Origin: Phyllobacterium lublinensis
Lineage (GTDB): Bacteria; Pseudomonadota; Alphaproteobacteria; Rhizobiales; Rhizobiaceae
Length of the DNA: 64,000 nucleotides
NCBI RefSeq assembly: GCF_020164435.1
Contig: NZ_JAIUDQ010000014.1
Coordinates: forward strand, 62,001-126,000
Direction: 5' to 3'
Part shown: in pieces, positions 37,718 through 46,227 of the stretch
Numbering within the stretch: the first letter of the stretch is position 1
Layout of the letters: every line of letters begins with the position of its first letter
Notes under the pieces: generated by a model
The model's input: the letters and a program-made list of their open reading frames with translations, nothing else
What the model was told of the DNA's origin: nothing
The model's database searches: none
Program-made: the position numbers and the translations under genes

Positions 37718-37922
37718 TTGCCATTCATGCTCGGCCGAATCACCATCCTGCGTTTCCCTGCCACACCCGAAGATATTGCCCTCTTTCATAGCCGGTTTCG
37801 CAAAAAACCCTGTAAACACTGGGTATAAACCAGCATTTTGGCCGCCAACCCTGATGACAGCGCGGGAATCGCATGCCATACAGACGCCTCCGATCAACGA
37901 AAATACTGAGGAAACCGCCAAC

Positions 37923-38198
37923 ATGAATACGTCCGATCTTATCGAGAAGCTCGTTGCTGATCAGGGTCTTACAAAAGTTCAGTCAAAGGCGATTGTTGAC
38001 AGCGTTCTTAAAGGTATCACCGATTCCGTCGTAGCTGGCGATGAAGTATCGCTGCCAGGTTTCGGCAAGTTCAAGGTCCAGTCGCGCGCCGCTCGCGAAG
38101 GCCGTAACCCTGCAACCGGAGCAACGATCAAAATCGCAGCTTCGAAGAAGGTTGCCTTCCAGCCTGCGAAGGCACTGAAGGACGCTCTGAACGGTTGA
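37923..38198 (+). CDS. HU family DNA-binding protein
   Basis: A 91-residue nucleoid protein. It begins MNTSDLIEKLVADQGLTKVQSKAIVDSV and has the HU DNA-binding arm with RNPATGATIKI. GAGGAAA precedes ATG 37923. The sequence is more divergent at the N-terminus than the main HU of Rhizobiales, so it may be a second HU paralogue. It stands alone and ends in a strong terminator. Confidence 0.93.
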   Translation: MNTSDLIEKLVADQGLTKVQSKAIVDSVLKGITDSVVAGDEVSLPGFGKFKVQSRAAREGRNPATGATIKIAASKKVAFQPAKALKDALNG

Positions 38199-38548
38199 TC
38201 TCCGTTCTTTGTCCAATTCAAAAAGGCGGTGCAGTGCGCCGCCTTTTTAATTGGGTCACAACACATGCCGGCAGCCGGATCTTAGTTCGCGCAAGTGGCA
38301 ACGTTTCCCGATGGAGAACGGCCCGCGCCACAGCGGCGAATACAGCTCATGTATTCCTTTCGCAAACCACAAGGCTTTGCCATAAATCCGCCGTCTCTTC
38401 GTTGCAGGAGACTAATGTGCAATTGAGCAATTTGCGCATGTGGGGTAAGGGTTTATCAACTATAACGGATGCATTTATGATCTAGCGGGTACCAAATCCG
38501 CGCGATTTGGATCTTGGCGAATGAGACTGGCAAACCGGTAGTAGCTGC
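38199..38548. other. 350-bp intergenic region
   Basis: Apart from the HU terminator it holds a palindrome, CCAAATC at 38492-38498 and GATTTGG at 38504-38510 with a CGCGC centre, 38 bp before the L,D-transpeptidase ATG. It may be an operator or a leader hairpin. No gene or RNA is recognised in the rest. Confidence 0.4.
38213..38254. terminator. terminator after the HU gene
   Basis: AAAAAGGCGG (38220-38229), loop of 9, CCGCCTTTTT (38239-38248); the stem extends through CCAATT/AATTGG with one bulge. T runs lie on both strands, so it can act in both directions. Confidence 0.88.
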
Positions 38549-39805
38549 ATGAAAATACCAACACACATTCTTGCACCGTTGATGCTCACCCTGTTTCTGG
38601 CAGGATGCCAGGGCTCGTCGATTGATGACCTTTCCCCGAACGGGGCCTCGACCCAGCTGCCGGAGAAGCTCGTCAGGAGCATGAAGTCCAAGGGCATCAG
38701 CACCACTTCGCCAGTCATGTTCCGTATTTTCAAGGAAGAGAACGTCCTAGAAGTATGGAAGCGCAAGGACAATGGCCGCTACGACATGGTCACCAGCTAC
38801 CAGATTTGCAAATGGTCGGGCAAGCTGGGGCCCAAGTACATTGAGGGTGACCGCCAGGCCCCTGAGGGCTTTTACGCGGTACGCCCCGCACAGATGAATC
38901 CCAAGTCGAGCTACTATCTGTCGTTCAATACCGGTTTCCCCAATGGCCTCGATCGTGCACTTGGCCGCACGGGGGCAAACCTGATGGTACACGGTGCATG
39001 CTCGTCTTCCGGCTGCTATTCAATGACCGATGCACAGGTGGCGCAAATCTACGCCTTTGCGCGCGACGCCTTCAAGGGCGGCCAGGAATCCATTCAGCTT
39101 GAGGCTTTCCCCTTCCGCATGACGGCTGCCAACATGGCACGCTACCGCGACGATCCCAATTACGCCTTCTGGAAGAACCTCAAGGAAGGCTATGATCATT
39201 TCGAGATCACCAAGGTGCCTCCCAAAGTCGATGTGTGCGAGAAGAAATATGTCTTCAACCATACCTCCGATCCCAATGCGCCGATTGCCGCAACGAGCGC
39301 CTGCCCACCGGCCAATCAGCCTGAGTCGCTGAAGATGGCCTACCAATCCTATCAGTCCAGCTACGAAACGGCATTTTCGTCGATGGTCGGCAAGGGCAGG
39401 ATCCAGCCGCCGAGCCGCTCAATCCAGGGCATTGCCGAAGCCAAAATCATTGCGGACTGGAGCGCACGCAGAGCTCGCGGTGAACGCGTCACGCAGGAGC
39501 CACCCTCCATGTCGCCGCAGGACAAGGATGCGGCGTCAAAGCCCCAGGTCATGGTTCGACTTGCATCGGCGGTTGCCGCAGACAAGGCGAGAGAGGAACG
39601 CGAAGCCTCCAAGCGGACGCGCATGAGCAGAGCGGCGTCCGTACCGATGACAACCAACCCCGCGACACAGGTTCCGGCCGCTTCAGCTGCCGCTCAGCCA
39701 ACCGCAGCGGCGCCTCAGACCACCGCTGCTCTGACACCGGTCGCTCCTGCAGCCGCACAGCCGGCGCCAGCGAAAAAGGCCTGGTGGAAGATAATCGGCA
39801 ATTGA
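38549..39805 (+). CDS. murein L,D-transpeptidase family lipoprotein (YafK-like)
   Basis: A 418-residue lipoprotein. The signal peptide ends in the lipobox LFLAGC with Cys20. The catalytic YkuD-type domain carries HGACSSSGCYSM (His148, Cys156), the HxnSxGC motif of L,D-transpeptidases. Members form or cut 3-3 cross-links or release lipoprotein from peptidoglycan; which of these applies is not clear. The last 90 residues are Ala/Pro/Gln/Thr-rich and may span the periplasm. The TusA-like gene follows after 17 bp. Confidence 0.9.
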   Translation: MKIPTHILAPLMLTLFLAGCQGSSIDDLSPNGASTQLPEKLVRSMKSKGISTTSPVMFRIFKEENVLEVWKRKDNGRYDMVTSYQICKWSGKLGPKYIEGDRQAPEGFYAVRPAQMNPKSSYYLSFNTGFPNGLDRALGRTGANLMVHGACSSSGCYSMTDAQVAQIYAFARDAFKGGQESIQLEAFPFRMTAANMARYRDDPNYAFWKNLKEGYDHFEITKVPPKVDVCEKKYVFNHTSDPNAPIAATSACPPANQPESLKMAYQSYQSSYETAFSSMVGKGRIQPPSRSIQGIAEAKIIADWSARRARGERVTQEPPSMSPQDKDAASKPQVMVRLASAVAADKAREEREASKRTRMSRAASVPMTTNPATQVPAASAAAQPTAAAPQTTAALTPVAPAAAQPAPAKKAWWKIIGN

Positions 39806-39822
39806 CAGGCGACGGGGCGATC

Positions 39823-40047
39823 ATGGCCGACGAGGTGTACGACCTTCGCGGGTTGAATTGTCCATTGCCGGTTCTCAAGACGCGCAAAAAATTGCAGGCC
39901 GTGGCCGCAGGGAGCCGCATATGGGTCGAAACAAGCGATCCACTCGCCGTAATCGACATGCCAAACTTCTGCCTGACCGACGGACACCGGCTGATTGAAA
40001 CAATCAGCATCGCCGGCGGCCACCGCTTTCACATCGAGCGCGGGTGA
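39823..40047 (+). CDS. TusA-like sulfurtransferase
   Basis: A 74-residue protein of the TusA/SirA family. The start of the domain has DLRGLNCPLPVLKTRKKL, with the catalytic Cys in the CPxP motif near residue 11. TusA carries persulfide sulfur for tRNA thiolation or cofactor synthesis. ATG 39823 follows GGGGCG. It is convergent with the CobW-family gene, with stops 1 bp apart. Confidence 0.9.
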   Translation: MADEVYDLRGLNCPLPVLKTRKKLQAVAAGSRIWVETSDPLAVIDMPNFCLTDGHRLIETISIAGGHRFHIERG

Positions 40048-40048
40048 A

Positions 40049-41206
40049 TCAACCCAGTTTCACCCCAGAGATCGCCAATGGATTTTCGACGAGCGCCATA
40101 CGATCCGGCGTGTCGATTTGCGGCTGACCCAGGAAAGCATCGAAAAGCCGCTGGACGTAACTTTCTGGCAAGTCCTTCACGATCATGACCAGGCGCGTTT
40201 CGCGAACGCCCTCCGGCCAACGGGCAAGCCGTGTCGGTGGATGGAATATCTGCTGGACGCCATGGATGACCAACGGGCGTTCGGGATCGTCCGACAGCAG
40301 GACCACGCCTTTGACGCGCAACAATTTCTCGCCATGTGCCGAGCGTAGCAGATCGATGAACATGTCGAATGTGGAGAACGGTATGGGCAAAGGGTGTTTC
40401 AGTGAGAACGAACGTATGGACGTATCGTGCCGGTTGACGTCGTGGTGGTGGTGATCATGATCGTGGTGGCCGTGATCGTGATCATGGTCATGATGCCCCT
40501 CCAGCACACTCCGTTCTCCTTCGCGGTCGCGATAGGCTTCCGCATTCAGCCACCGCTGCACGTCGGTTGTTTTTGTCTGCGGATTATAAACGCCGCATTC
40601 GAACAGGGCAGCATAACCAGTGCGCGGATCGCTTACATCGATGAGGTCGGCACCGGGATTGAGTGCTGCAAGACGGGCCTTGAGTGACTGAATATTAGTC
40701 GCTGCATCGGCAAGGTCCGTCTTGGTAATGACGATTCGATCAGCGACAGCGGCCTGTTTCACCGCCTCTTCATGGGCGTCCAGCGTGGCCATGCCGTTGA
40801 TGGCGTCAACGGTTGTGATCACACCATCAACCCGAAATGCCTGTAGCAACACTGGATGGCCCATAACCGCATGGAGGACCGGCGCGGGATCAGCGAGTCC
40901 GGTCGTCTCTATGATCACGCGTTTGAGTCGCGGTATTTTGCCTGTCTGCAACCGATCGATCAAATCGGCCAGCGTATCGACCAGTTCGCCACGAACAGTA
41001 CAGCAGAGACAGCCGTCGGCAAGCTCGATGATGCCCTCGCTGGCCTTCTCAACGAGCAGATGATCAATACCGACATCACCGAACTCGTTGATGATGACAG
41101 CCGTGTCGGCGAGCGCGGGATCTTTCAACAGGCGATTGAGCAGCGTCGTCTTTCCCGAACCGAGGAAACCCGTAAGGACAGAAACGGGAATGGGATCACC
41201 GACCAT
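40049..41206 (-). CDS. CobW-family (COG0523) GTPase, likely metallochaperone
   Basis: A 385-residue G3E GTPase. Walker A is GFLGSGKTT (residues 13-21), the metal motif GCLCC has Cys66, 68 and 69, Walker B is VIIETTGLADP, and TKTD gives guanine specificity. A His/Asp-rich metal-binding stretch covers about residues 238-260 (HHDHDHDHGHHDHDHHHH). The CobW C-terminal domain follows. His-rich members deliver zinc to proteins under zinc limitation; a cobalt role is possible. The start overlaps the stop of the D,D-carboxypeptidase gene (TGATG), so the two are coupled. Confidence 0.92.
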   Translation of the reverse strand: MVGDPIPVSVLTGFLGSGKTTLLNRLLKDPALADTAVIINEFGDVGIDHLLVEKASEGIIELADGCLCCTVRGELVDTLADLIDRLQTGKIPRLKRVIIETTGLADPAPVLHAVMGHPVLLQAFRVDGVITTVDAINGMATLDAHEEAVKQAAVADRIVITKTDLADAATNIQSLKARLAALNPGADLIDVSDPRTGYAALFECGVYNPQTKTTDVQRWLNAEAYRDREGERSVLEGHHDHDHDHGHHDHDHHHHDVNRHDTSIRSFSLKHPLPIPFSTFDMFIDLLRSAHGEKLLRVKGVVLLSDDPERPLVIHGVQQIFHPPTRLARWPEGVRETRLVMIVKDLPESYVQRLFDAFLGQPQIDTPDRMALVENPLAISGVKLG

Positions 41207-42318
41207 CAGTTCACAGCCTTCAAGGCATTGCTGGCGTCGGTCAGGGATGCACGATCAGGCCGAGGCTTCGGAACAGGAATGCGGCTCATTTCGATGCCGA
41301 CCGAATTCAGCTTGGCGGGCAGCAGCGCAATATCTTCGGCCTTGGGCGGATGGTTCATGCGCGTCAGATAGGCCGAGCCCTGGACAAGGTGTCCCTCGGC
41401 ATCTTTTCCATCCCAGTTATCGGATCCAGCCGCCTGTTTCGAACAGACCTCGGAGCGCATGTTAACCGCCACGTCGCGAGACGCGGGGCCGTACGGCTCA
41501 AGCGCATCGAGCGTTTGGCCTGTGCCTTTCTGCTCGAATGCTTTCCCCAGGAGATCCGCTGCTTTTGTCACGCGCGAATTGATGGTCCGCTCACCGAGTA
41601 CCACGGCGATGACCGTGCGACCGTTGCGAGTTGCAGAACCGATGAGATTATAACCCGAGGGACAGACGAACCCAGTCTTCATCCCGTCGGCTCCCTGGAA
41701 CCTTCCGATGAGAGCATTGTAGTTGGTTTGCGATTTTTTGGTACCGTAGTTGATGGCCTCAATATCGAAGTAGCTTGCATATTGCGGAAACTCGCGCCGC
41801 AGGTGCAACGTCAGCACTGCGAGGTCCCGGGCCGTCGTATAATGATCATCGGCATGAAGCCCGTTGGGGTTGACGAAATGAGTACCTGTCATCCCGATCC
41901 GGCGCGCTTCCGCATTCATCAATCCGGCAAACTTGTCCTCGGAACCGCCAAGGGTCTCGCCAATGGCCATCGCAACGTCATTTGCCGAGCGCACCAGCAT
42001 GATCTTGAGCGCATTATCGAGAGTAAGCTCTGACCCGGCCTTGTAGCCAGACCTGCTCGGCGGTTCTTTGACCGAGTTTGCCGTCATTGTGATTGGCGTG
42101 TCGAGCGTGACCTGTCCCGATTGGATCATCCGGAAAGCGACGTATGTCGTCATCAGTTTGGTCAGCGATGCCGGATACCAACGCTGGAATGCGTCCTGTT
42201 GCGATACGATTTCGCCGGTACCTGCGTCGACCGTGATGTTCGCGCCGGCGAGCGCCGATGTACCCGCGATCGCCGATACGACGCAACTCGAAAGGAAGAG
42301 TGCTAGAGTTTTCTGCAT
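41206..42318 (-). CDS. D-alanyl-D-alanine carboxypeptidase (PBP5/6 type)
   Basis: A 370-residue serine peptidase S11 that trims the terminal D-Ala of peptidoglycan pentapeptides. It has a signal peptide (LALFLSSCVVSAIAGTSALA), the SxxK motif SLTK (Ser51, Lys54), the SxN motif RSAND and KTG in GMKTGFV. The C-terminal part is Pro/Lys-rich. ATG 42318 is used; an upstream in-frame TTG at 42342 is the alternative because CAGGA is very close to the ATG. It leads the two-gene operon with the CobW-family gene. Confidence 0.92.
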   Translation of the reverse strand: MQKTLALFLSSCVVSAIAGTSALAGANITVDAGTGEIVSQQDAFQRWYPASLTKLMTTYVAFRMIQSGQVTLDTPITMTANSVKEPPSRSGYKAGSELTLDNALKIMLVRSANDVAMAIGETLGGSEDKFAGLMNAEARRIGMTGTHFVNPNGLHADDHYTTARDLAVLTLHLRREFPQYASYFDIEAINYGTKKSQTNYNALIGRFQGADGMKTGFVCPSGYNLIGSATRNGRTVIAVVLGERTINSRVTKAADLLGKAFEQKGTGQTLDALEPYGPASRDVAVNMRSEVCSKQAAGSDNWDGKDAEGHLVQGSAYLTRMNHPPKAEDIALLPAKLNSVGIEMSRIPVPKPRPDRASLTDASNALKAVN

Positions 42319-42466
42319 TCCTGAAATCTGACCTGTTTGCAAAAAGGCATTAAGCCGCGCTTCACGCCGGGCGGCAATGGCCTTATCTATCTTATGTGGC
42401 AGTCAAAAGGCAAAACTCCTTTATTCTGTTCACTGAAATGTCAGAGTTGAATTGGAGTCGTTCTGA

Positions 42467-43633
42467 ATGCCCTTGCTCAATCGCGCCGTCGAAATGCAGG
42501 TCGAGGTTTCCCAATGGCGGCGTCATCTGCATGCGAATCCCGAGCTGATGTTCGATGTTCACGAGACGGCGCGGTTCGTCACTGACAAACTGCAGCAGTT
42601 TGGTTGCGACGTCGTGGAGACGGGTATCGGCCGTACAGGGGTCGTCGGCATCATACGAGGACGCCGGGGCGAAGGCCCGACGATCGGCCTGCGCTCTGAT
42701 ATGGATGCGCTGCCACTGACGGAGATCACGGGCCAGCCCTGGGCATCGCAAACCGCAGGCAAAATGCATGCTTGCGGTCATGACGGGCACACCGCAATGC
42801 TTCTCGGTGCGGCACAATACCTGGCAGAGACGCGAAATTTCATGGGCTCCATAGCCGTCATCTTTCAGCCTGCAGAAGAAGGTGGCGGGGGCGGCCGCGA
42901 AATGGTCAAGGACGGCATGATGGAGCGGTTTTCCATCTCCGAAGTCTATGGCATGCACAATGTCCCAGGCCTCCCTATCGGCGAATTCGCCATCCGAAAG
43001 GGCCCGATCATGGCGGCAACCGATGAATTCACGATTACAGTCAAGGGTCGTGGCGGCCACGCGGCACAGCCGCACCGTACCATCGATCCCGTCGTCGTCG
43101 GCGCACAATTGATCAATGCCCTGCAAACCATTGTCTCGCGCGGTACTGATCCATTGGACTCCGTCGTCCTGTCTGTAACCCAGTTTCACGCGGGTGATGC
43201 CCACAACATCATTCCCCAGAGCGCGGAACTGGCGGGGACAGTGCGCACGCTACGTCCTGAGATGCGGGATTTTGCAGAAAGACGGCTGACGGAAGTATGC
43301 GAGGGACTTGCAGGTGCGCTGGGCGCCAGCGCGAGCGTGCATTACGCGCGAAATTATCCGGTTACGTTCAATCACGATCGCGAAACCGAATTTGCCGCGC
43401 AGACAGCCCGCAGCGTCGCCGGTGAGGGTGCGATCAACACGGATGTAGCTCCAATGATGGCCGGCGAGGATTTTTCCTACATGCTCGAAGCTCGGCCCGG
43501 CGCGTTCATCTTTATCGGTAATGGCAACAGTGCATCGCTGCACAACCCTGCCTATGACTTCAATGACGACGCGATCGCCTATGGCATCAGTTATTGGGTT
43601 CAACTCGCCGAGACCGCCCTGCGACCGCGATGA
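42467..43633 (+). CDS. M20 family metallopeptidase/amidohydrolase (hippurate hydrolase-like)
   Basis: A 388-residue zinc amidohydrolase of the M20D subfamily. Metal-site blocks: RSDMDALPL, MHACGHDGHTAMLLGAA (Cys and His ligands) and QPAEEGGGGG, with the dimerisation domain between (GRGGHAAQPH) and GEDFSYML near the end. Relatives cleave N-acyl amino acids, hippurate or auxin conjugates; the substrate is not assignable. It stands alone between the carboxypeptidase gene (divergent) and tRNA-Arg(CCT). Confidence 0.92.
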   Translation: MPLLNRAVEMQVEVSQWRRHLHANPELMFDVHETARFVTDKLQQFGCDVVETGIGRTGVVGIIRGRRGEGPTIGLRSDMDALPLTEITGQPWASQTAGKMHACGHDGHTAMLLGAAQYLAETRNFMGSIAVIFQPAEEGGGGGREMVKDGMMERFSISEVYGMHNVPGLPIGEFAIRKGPIMAATDEFTITVKGRGGHAAQPHRTIDPVVVGAQLINALQTIVSRGTDPLDSVVLSVTQFHAGDAHNIIPQSAELAGTVRTLRPEMRDFAERRLTEVCEGLAGALGASASVHYARNYPVTFNHDRETEFAAQTARSVAGEGAINTDVAPMMAGEDFSYMLEARPGAFIFIGNGNSASLHNPAYDFNDDAIAYGISYWVQLAETALRPR

Positions 43634-43712
43634 TGATTATGATGACAATCTCGGATTCGCATGCATCTTCTGACTTGGCGTGCGCATAGAAAACCAGTAT
43701 GTCAAAACCCAT

Positions 43713-43789
43713 GGTCCCGTAGCTCAGTAGGATAGAGCGACAGATTCCTAATCTGTAGGCCACTGGTTCGAATCCAGTCGGGATCACCA
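43713..43789 (+). tRNA. tRNA-Arg(CCT)
   Basis: A 77-nt cloverleaf. Acceptor GGTCCCG pairs with CGGGATC (one G-T pair), followed by A and an encoded CCA. The anticodon stem ACAGA/TCTGT encloses TTCCTAA with anticodon CCT at 43747-43749. The T-arm is CTGGTTCGAATCCAG. It reads AGG. The content of the window changes to accessory genes just downstream, and tRNA 3' ends are common integration sites, but no duplicated 3' end was found here. Confidence 0.97.
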
Positions 43790-44151
43790 ACATTTTCAAT
43801 AGCTAACGAGTGCCTTTCTTCAATCAACATGTCGCATCATGTTGCACCTGCCTACCATTGATTTCCAACGATTTTCTTTGAGGCACGGCGAATCCATGCG
43901 ACATGGATGCAACATGCATTGACGTAATAAGCCAAGCTCTTCATGCGAAGCGCAGATGGAAAATACGTTACGGTAAATATCGGCGTGTATTTGCAGTACA
44001 GACGGGCCGCGTTGGGGCCGATGACCGACTGTCCGCTGTTAGGACACACAACACGAGAAGCGGACATCAGAGTTCGTGCCGCCAAGCTCTGGAATTGGCC
44101 CAAAGCGGACTTCTTCCAATTCTATATGGTAAAAGCCGAGTGCCGTATCGC
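43790..44151. other. 362-bp intergenic region after tRNA-Arg(CCT)
   Basis: No convincing gene. Short open frames on both strands show no family resemblance. Related short words recur in it (ATGTCGCAT, ATGTTGCA near 43830 and ATGCGACAT, ATGCAACAT near 43900, inverted). It could be a decayed remnant at a former integration site, but no integrase motif was seen. Confidence 0.35.
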
Positions 44152-45051
44152 TCAAGCCCCTGAGGTCATCCATACGCCAATCAACGTCACCGCCAGCCCA
44201 GCAAACATCGCGACCGTCAGAGGCTCTGAAAACAGCATCCATGCCCAAAGCATCGTTACGGGCGGGCTGAGGTAGATCGCTGCGCCCACCTTGGCAACCG
44301 GGAACAGCCGCAGACTGGTATAGTAGACAGCGTAGGCCAGGAACGTCGCGATCAGGACCAACCAGATCATCCCGACCGCGAAATTGCGGGTCATTGGTGG
44401 AGCAAGGCTGCCCTGCGTCAACGCGCACAGACCGAACAGAACCGCACCCGTCAGTGTATGGATGCAAAGACTTTGATGTACAGGCATAAGCTGCGTCTTG
44501 CGTTTCCGGTGCAAGACTGAAGCGACAGCGAATATCAGCATCGAACCCACCGTCAATCCGTATGCCCAGACCGGAGCCGTACCGAAACTGAGGCTATCGA
44601 AGGACACGATCAAAACACCGGTGACGGCAATCATAGTGCCCAGCCACTGCCGTGCGGTCAGCCGCTCACCGAGGACGGGTTGTGAAAGGGCGACGATCGC
44701 CAGCGGAAGAAGGTCGGCGATGAGCGCGACCAACCCCGTGGGCACTTTTTGCTGGATAGCAAGCGCGAAGCCTCCCAGATACAGGAACACGGCCATGATG
44801 CCGAACACGGCCTGATCTCTGAGCGCACGCATGGATATTTTTGGCCCGATCGCTAACGCGAAGGGCAAAAGAATCAATCCTGAAAGCAATGTCCGCCAGA
44901 AGAGCAGAAGCATAACGCTTGCCTCCTGGTTGGCATAGCGGATGCCGACGAATCCTGAACTCCATCCGATGATGAGGAGAGTGGCGAGTAAAGGCCACAG
45001 CAGAGGGTGGTGGCGGCTTGCGATGGTGGAAGTAAGAGAGGCATCGGTCAT
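44152..45051 (-). CDS. EamA/DMT family transporter
   Basis: A 299-residue inner-membrane protein with ten predicted helices in two EamA repeats: the first from LLATLLIIGWSSGFVGIRYA, the second from VWAYGLTVGSMLIFAVASVL. Likely an exporter of small metabolites or amino acids; the substrate is unknown. It is divergent from a LysR gene and probably controlled by it. The frame reaches 45111; ATG 45051 (MTDASLTS) is preferred, with an ATG at 45087 as alternative. Confidence 0.87.
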   Translation of the reverse strand: MTDASLTSTIASRHHPLLWPLLATLLIIGWSSGFVGIRYANQEASVMLLLFWRTLLSGLILLPFALAIGPKISMRALRDQAVFGIMAVFLYLGGFALAIQQKVPTGLVALIADLLPLAIVALSQPVLGERLTARQWLGTMIAVTGVLIVSFDSLSFGTAPVWAYGLTVGSMLIFAVASVLHRKRKTQLMPVHQSLCIHTLTGAVLFGLCALTQGSLAPPMTRNFAVGMIWLVLIATFLAYAVYYTSLRLFPVAKVGAAIYLSPPVTMLWAWMLFSEPLTVAMFAGLAVTLIGVWMTSGA

Positions 45052-45131
45052 TGAGGGCTCTGTCACGAGGAAATGCGATCTACACATAGGCGGATCGCAC
45101 CATGGAAGCACATGACAAATTTTAATGACTG

Positions 45132-45158
45132 CATGACATTATACAAACAAGTGTCATG
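45132..45158. promoter_or_regulatory. LysR-type inverted repeat
   Basis: CATGACA (45132-45138) and TGTCATG (45152-45158) form an inverted repeat; a further CATGACA copy lies at 45111-45117. The site is in the divergent region between the EamA transporter and LysR genes and overlaps an upstream ATG at 45156, which favours the later LysR start. Confidence 0.45.
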
Positions 45159-45206
45159 GCAGGTGCAGTTCGTGATAGGTTTCTCGCCGCAGAGAAGGAA
45201 ATGACC

Positions 45207-46100
45207 ATGGCCATGAATGACCTGAACAGTCGCCGCCTCGAGATCGACGCTTTGAAAGCGCTTTCCGCAATCCGCCAACATGGCGGCATTACCAGAGCAG
45301 CGGGCGCTCTGGGGCTCTCACAGTCCGCCGTCAGCCATAAGATCAAGAGACTGGAAGTCGGCCTTGACTGCGAGCTGCTCGGACGAAAATCCGGCGGACC
45401 AATGTTCACGGCTGCGGGTGAAGACTTGTTGCACTACGCTGGACGCATTCTCGCGCTGCACGACGAGGCGCTGCTGAGTCTTTCCAAGTCACCACTCTCT
45501 GGAAGACTTGCACTCGGGCTCACCGAAGACACTGCATGCACCGATCTCGCTCGGATCTTGGGTCGCTTTAGGAGGCTTCATCCGAACGTCACGGTTCGAA
45601 CAAAGGTGCGCATGAGCTTGGTCCTGCGGGCCATGCTGGAGCGCGGCGAACTTGATGCTGCAATCGTTCAGCTCTTCAGCCACGACGTACGGTCGAATGA
45701 CGTGGTCCTATACAGGGAAAACCTTCACTGGGTGAAGCATCCTGAACTGATGATCCGACAGGAGGGCCCGGTCCCGTTCTTGTCGTTCGATGACGAATGT
45801 TTCTATCGACAATGGGCGCTCGACATCGGCCAGGACGATGCAGTTTTCGAAACCGTTTTTGAGTGTTCGAGCGCCGCTGGGATTGTGTCCGCGGTCAATG
45901 CGGCAATGGGTGTAGCGTTGCTGAGTGACCGCCATATCCGAGGTGATATGCATATAATAACCGACCGTCTGCCTCGGCCTCCATCCTTGGCCTATGTCGT
46001 CAGACGTGCGCGCAAGTCGAGAAATACGGCTCTCGACAGCTTGGTTCGAGAAATCGAGAGGGACATCGGTCGACATGGCGGATTGGTCCTCGCTGGCTGA
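45207..46100 (+). CDS. LysR family transcriptional regulator
   Basis: A 297-residue regulator. The winged helix reads LKALSAIRQHGGITRAAGALGLSQSAVSHKIKRLEV (about residues 13-48), followed by a substrate-binding-like domain (about 80-290). In-frame ATGs occur at 45156, 45201 and 45207; 45207 has AAGGA at a good distance. It probably controls the divergent EamA transporter. Confidence 0.9.
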   Translation: MAMNDLNSRRLEIDALKALSAIRQHGGITRAAGALGLSQSAVSHKIKRLEVGLDCELLGRKSGGPMFTAAGEDLLHYAGRILALHDEALLSLSKSPLSGRLALGLTEDTACTDLARILGRFRRLHPNVTVRTKVRMSLVLRAMLERGELDAAIVQLFSHDVRSNDVVLYRENLHWVKHPELMIRQEGPVPFLSFDDECFYRQWALDIGQDDAVFETVFECSSAAGIVSAVNAAMGVALLSDRHIRGDMHIITDRLPRPPSLAYVVRRARKSRNTALDSLVREIERDIGRHGGLVLAG

Positions 46101-46227
46101 TAATGACTGTGTCCGCTAATGGCGCGATCACGAAGGCTGCGAGGGACTATCTGGCGCTCCTAAGATCGAATGGCTTTCATTAGTTCTAGCTCGATCCGAT
46201 GACCGCGCATCGAAATCGTTGCGATTA

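Noticed and set aside
37727-37828. 33-codon frame before the HU gene
   Set aside because: No ribosome site or known family; lies in a probable promoter region.
43852-44103. 83-codon minus-strand frame just after tRNA-Arg(CCT), considered as an integrase remnant
   Set aside because: No Arg-His-Arg-Tyr integrase motif and no ribosome site.
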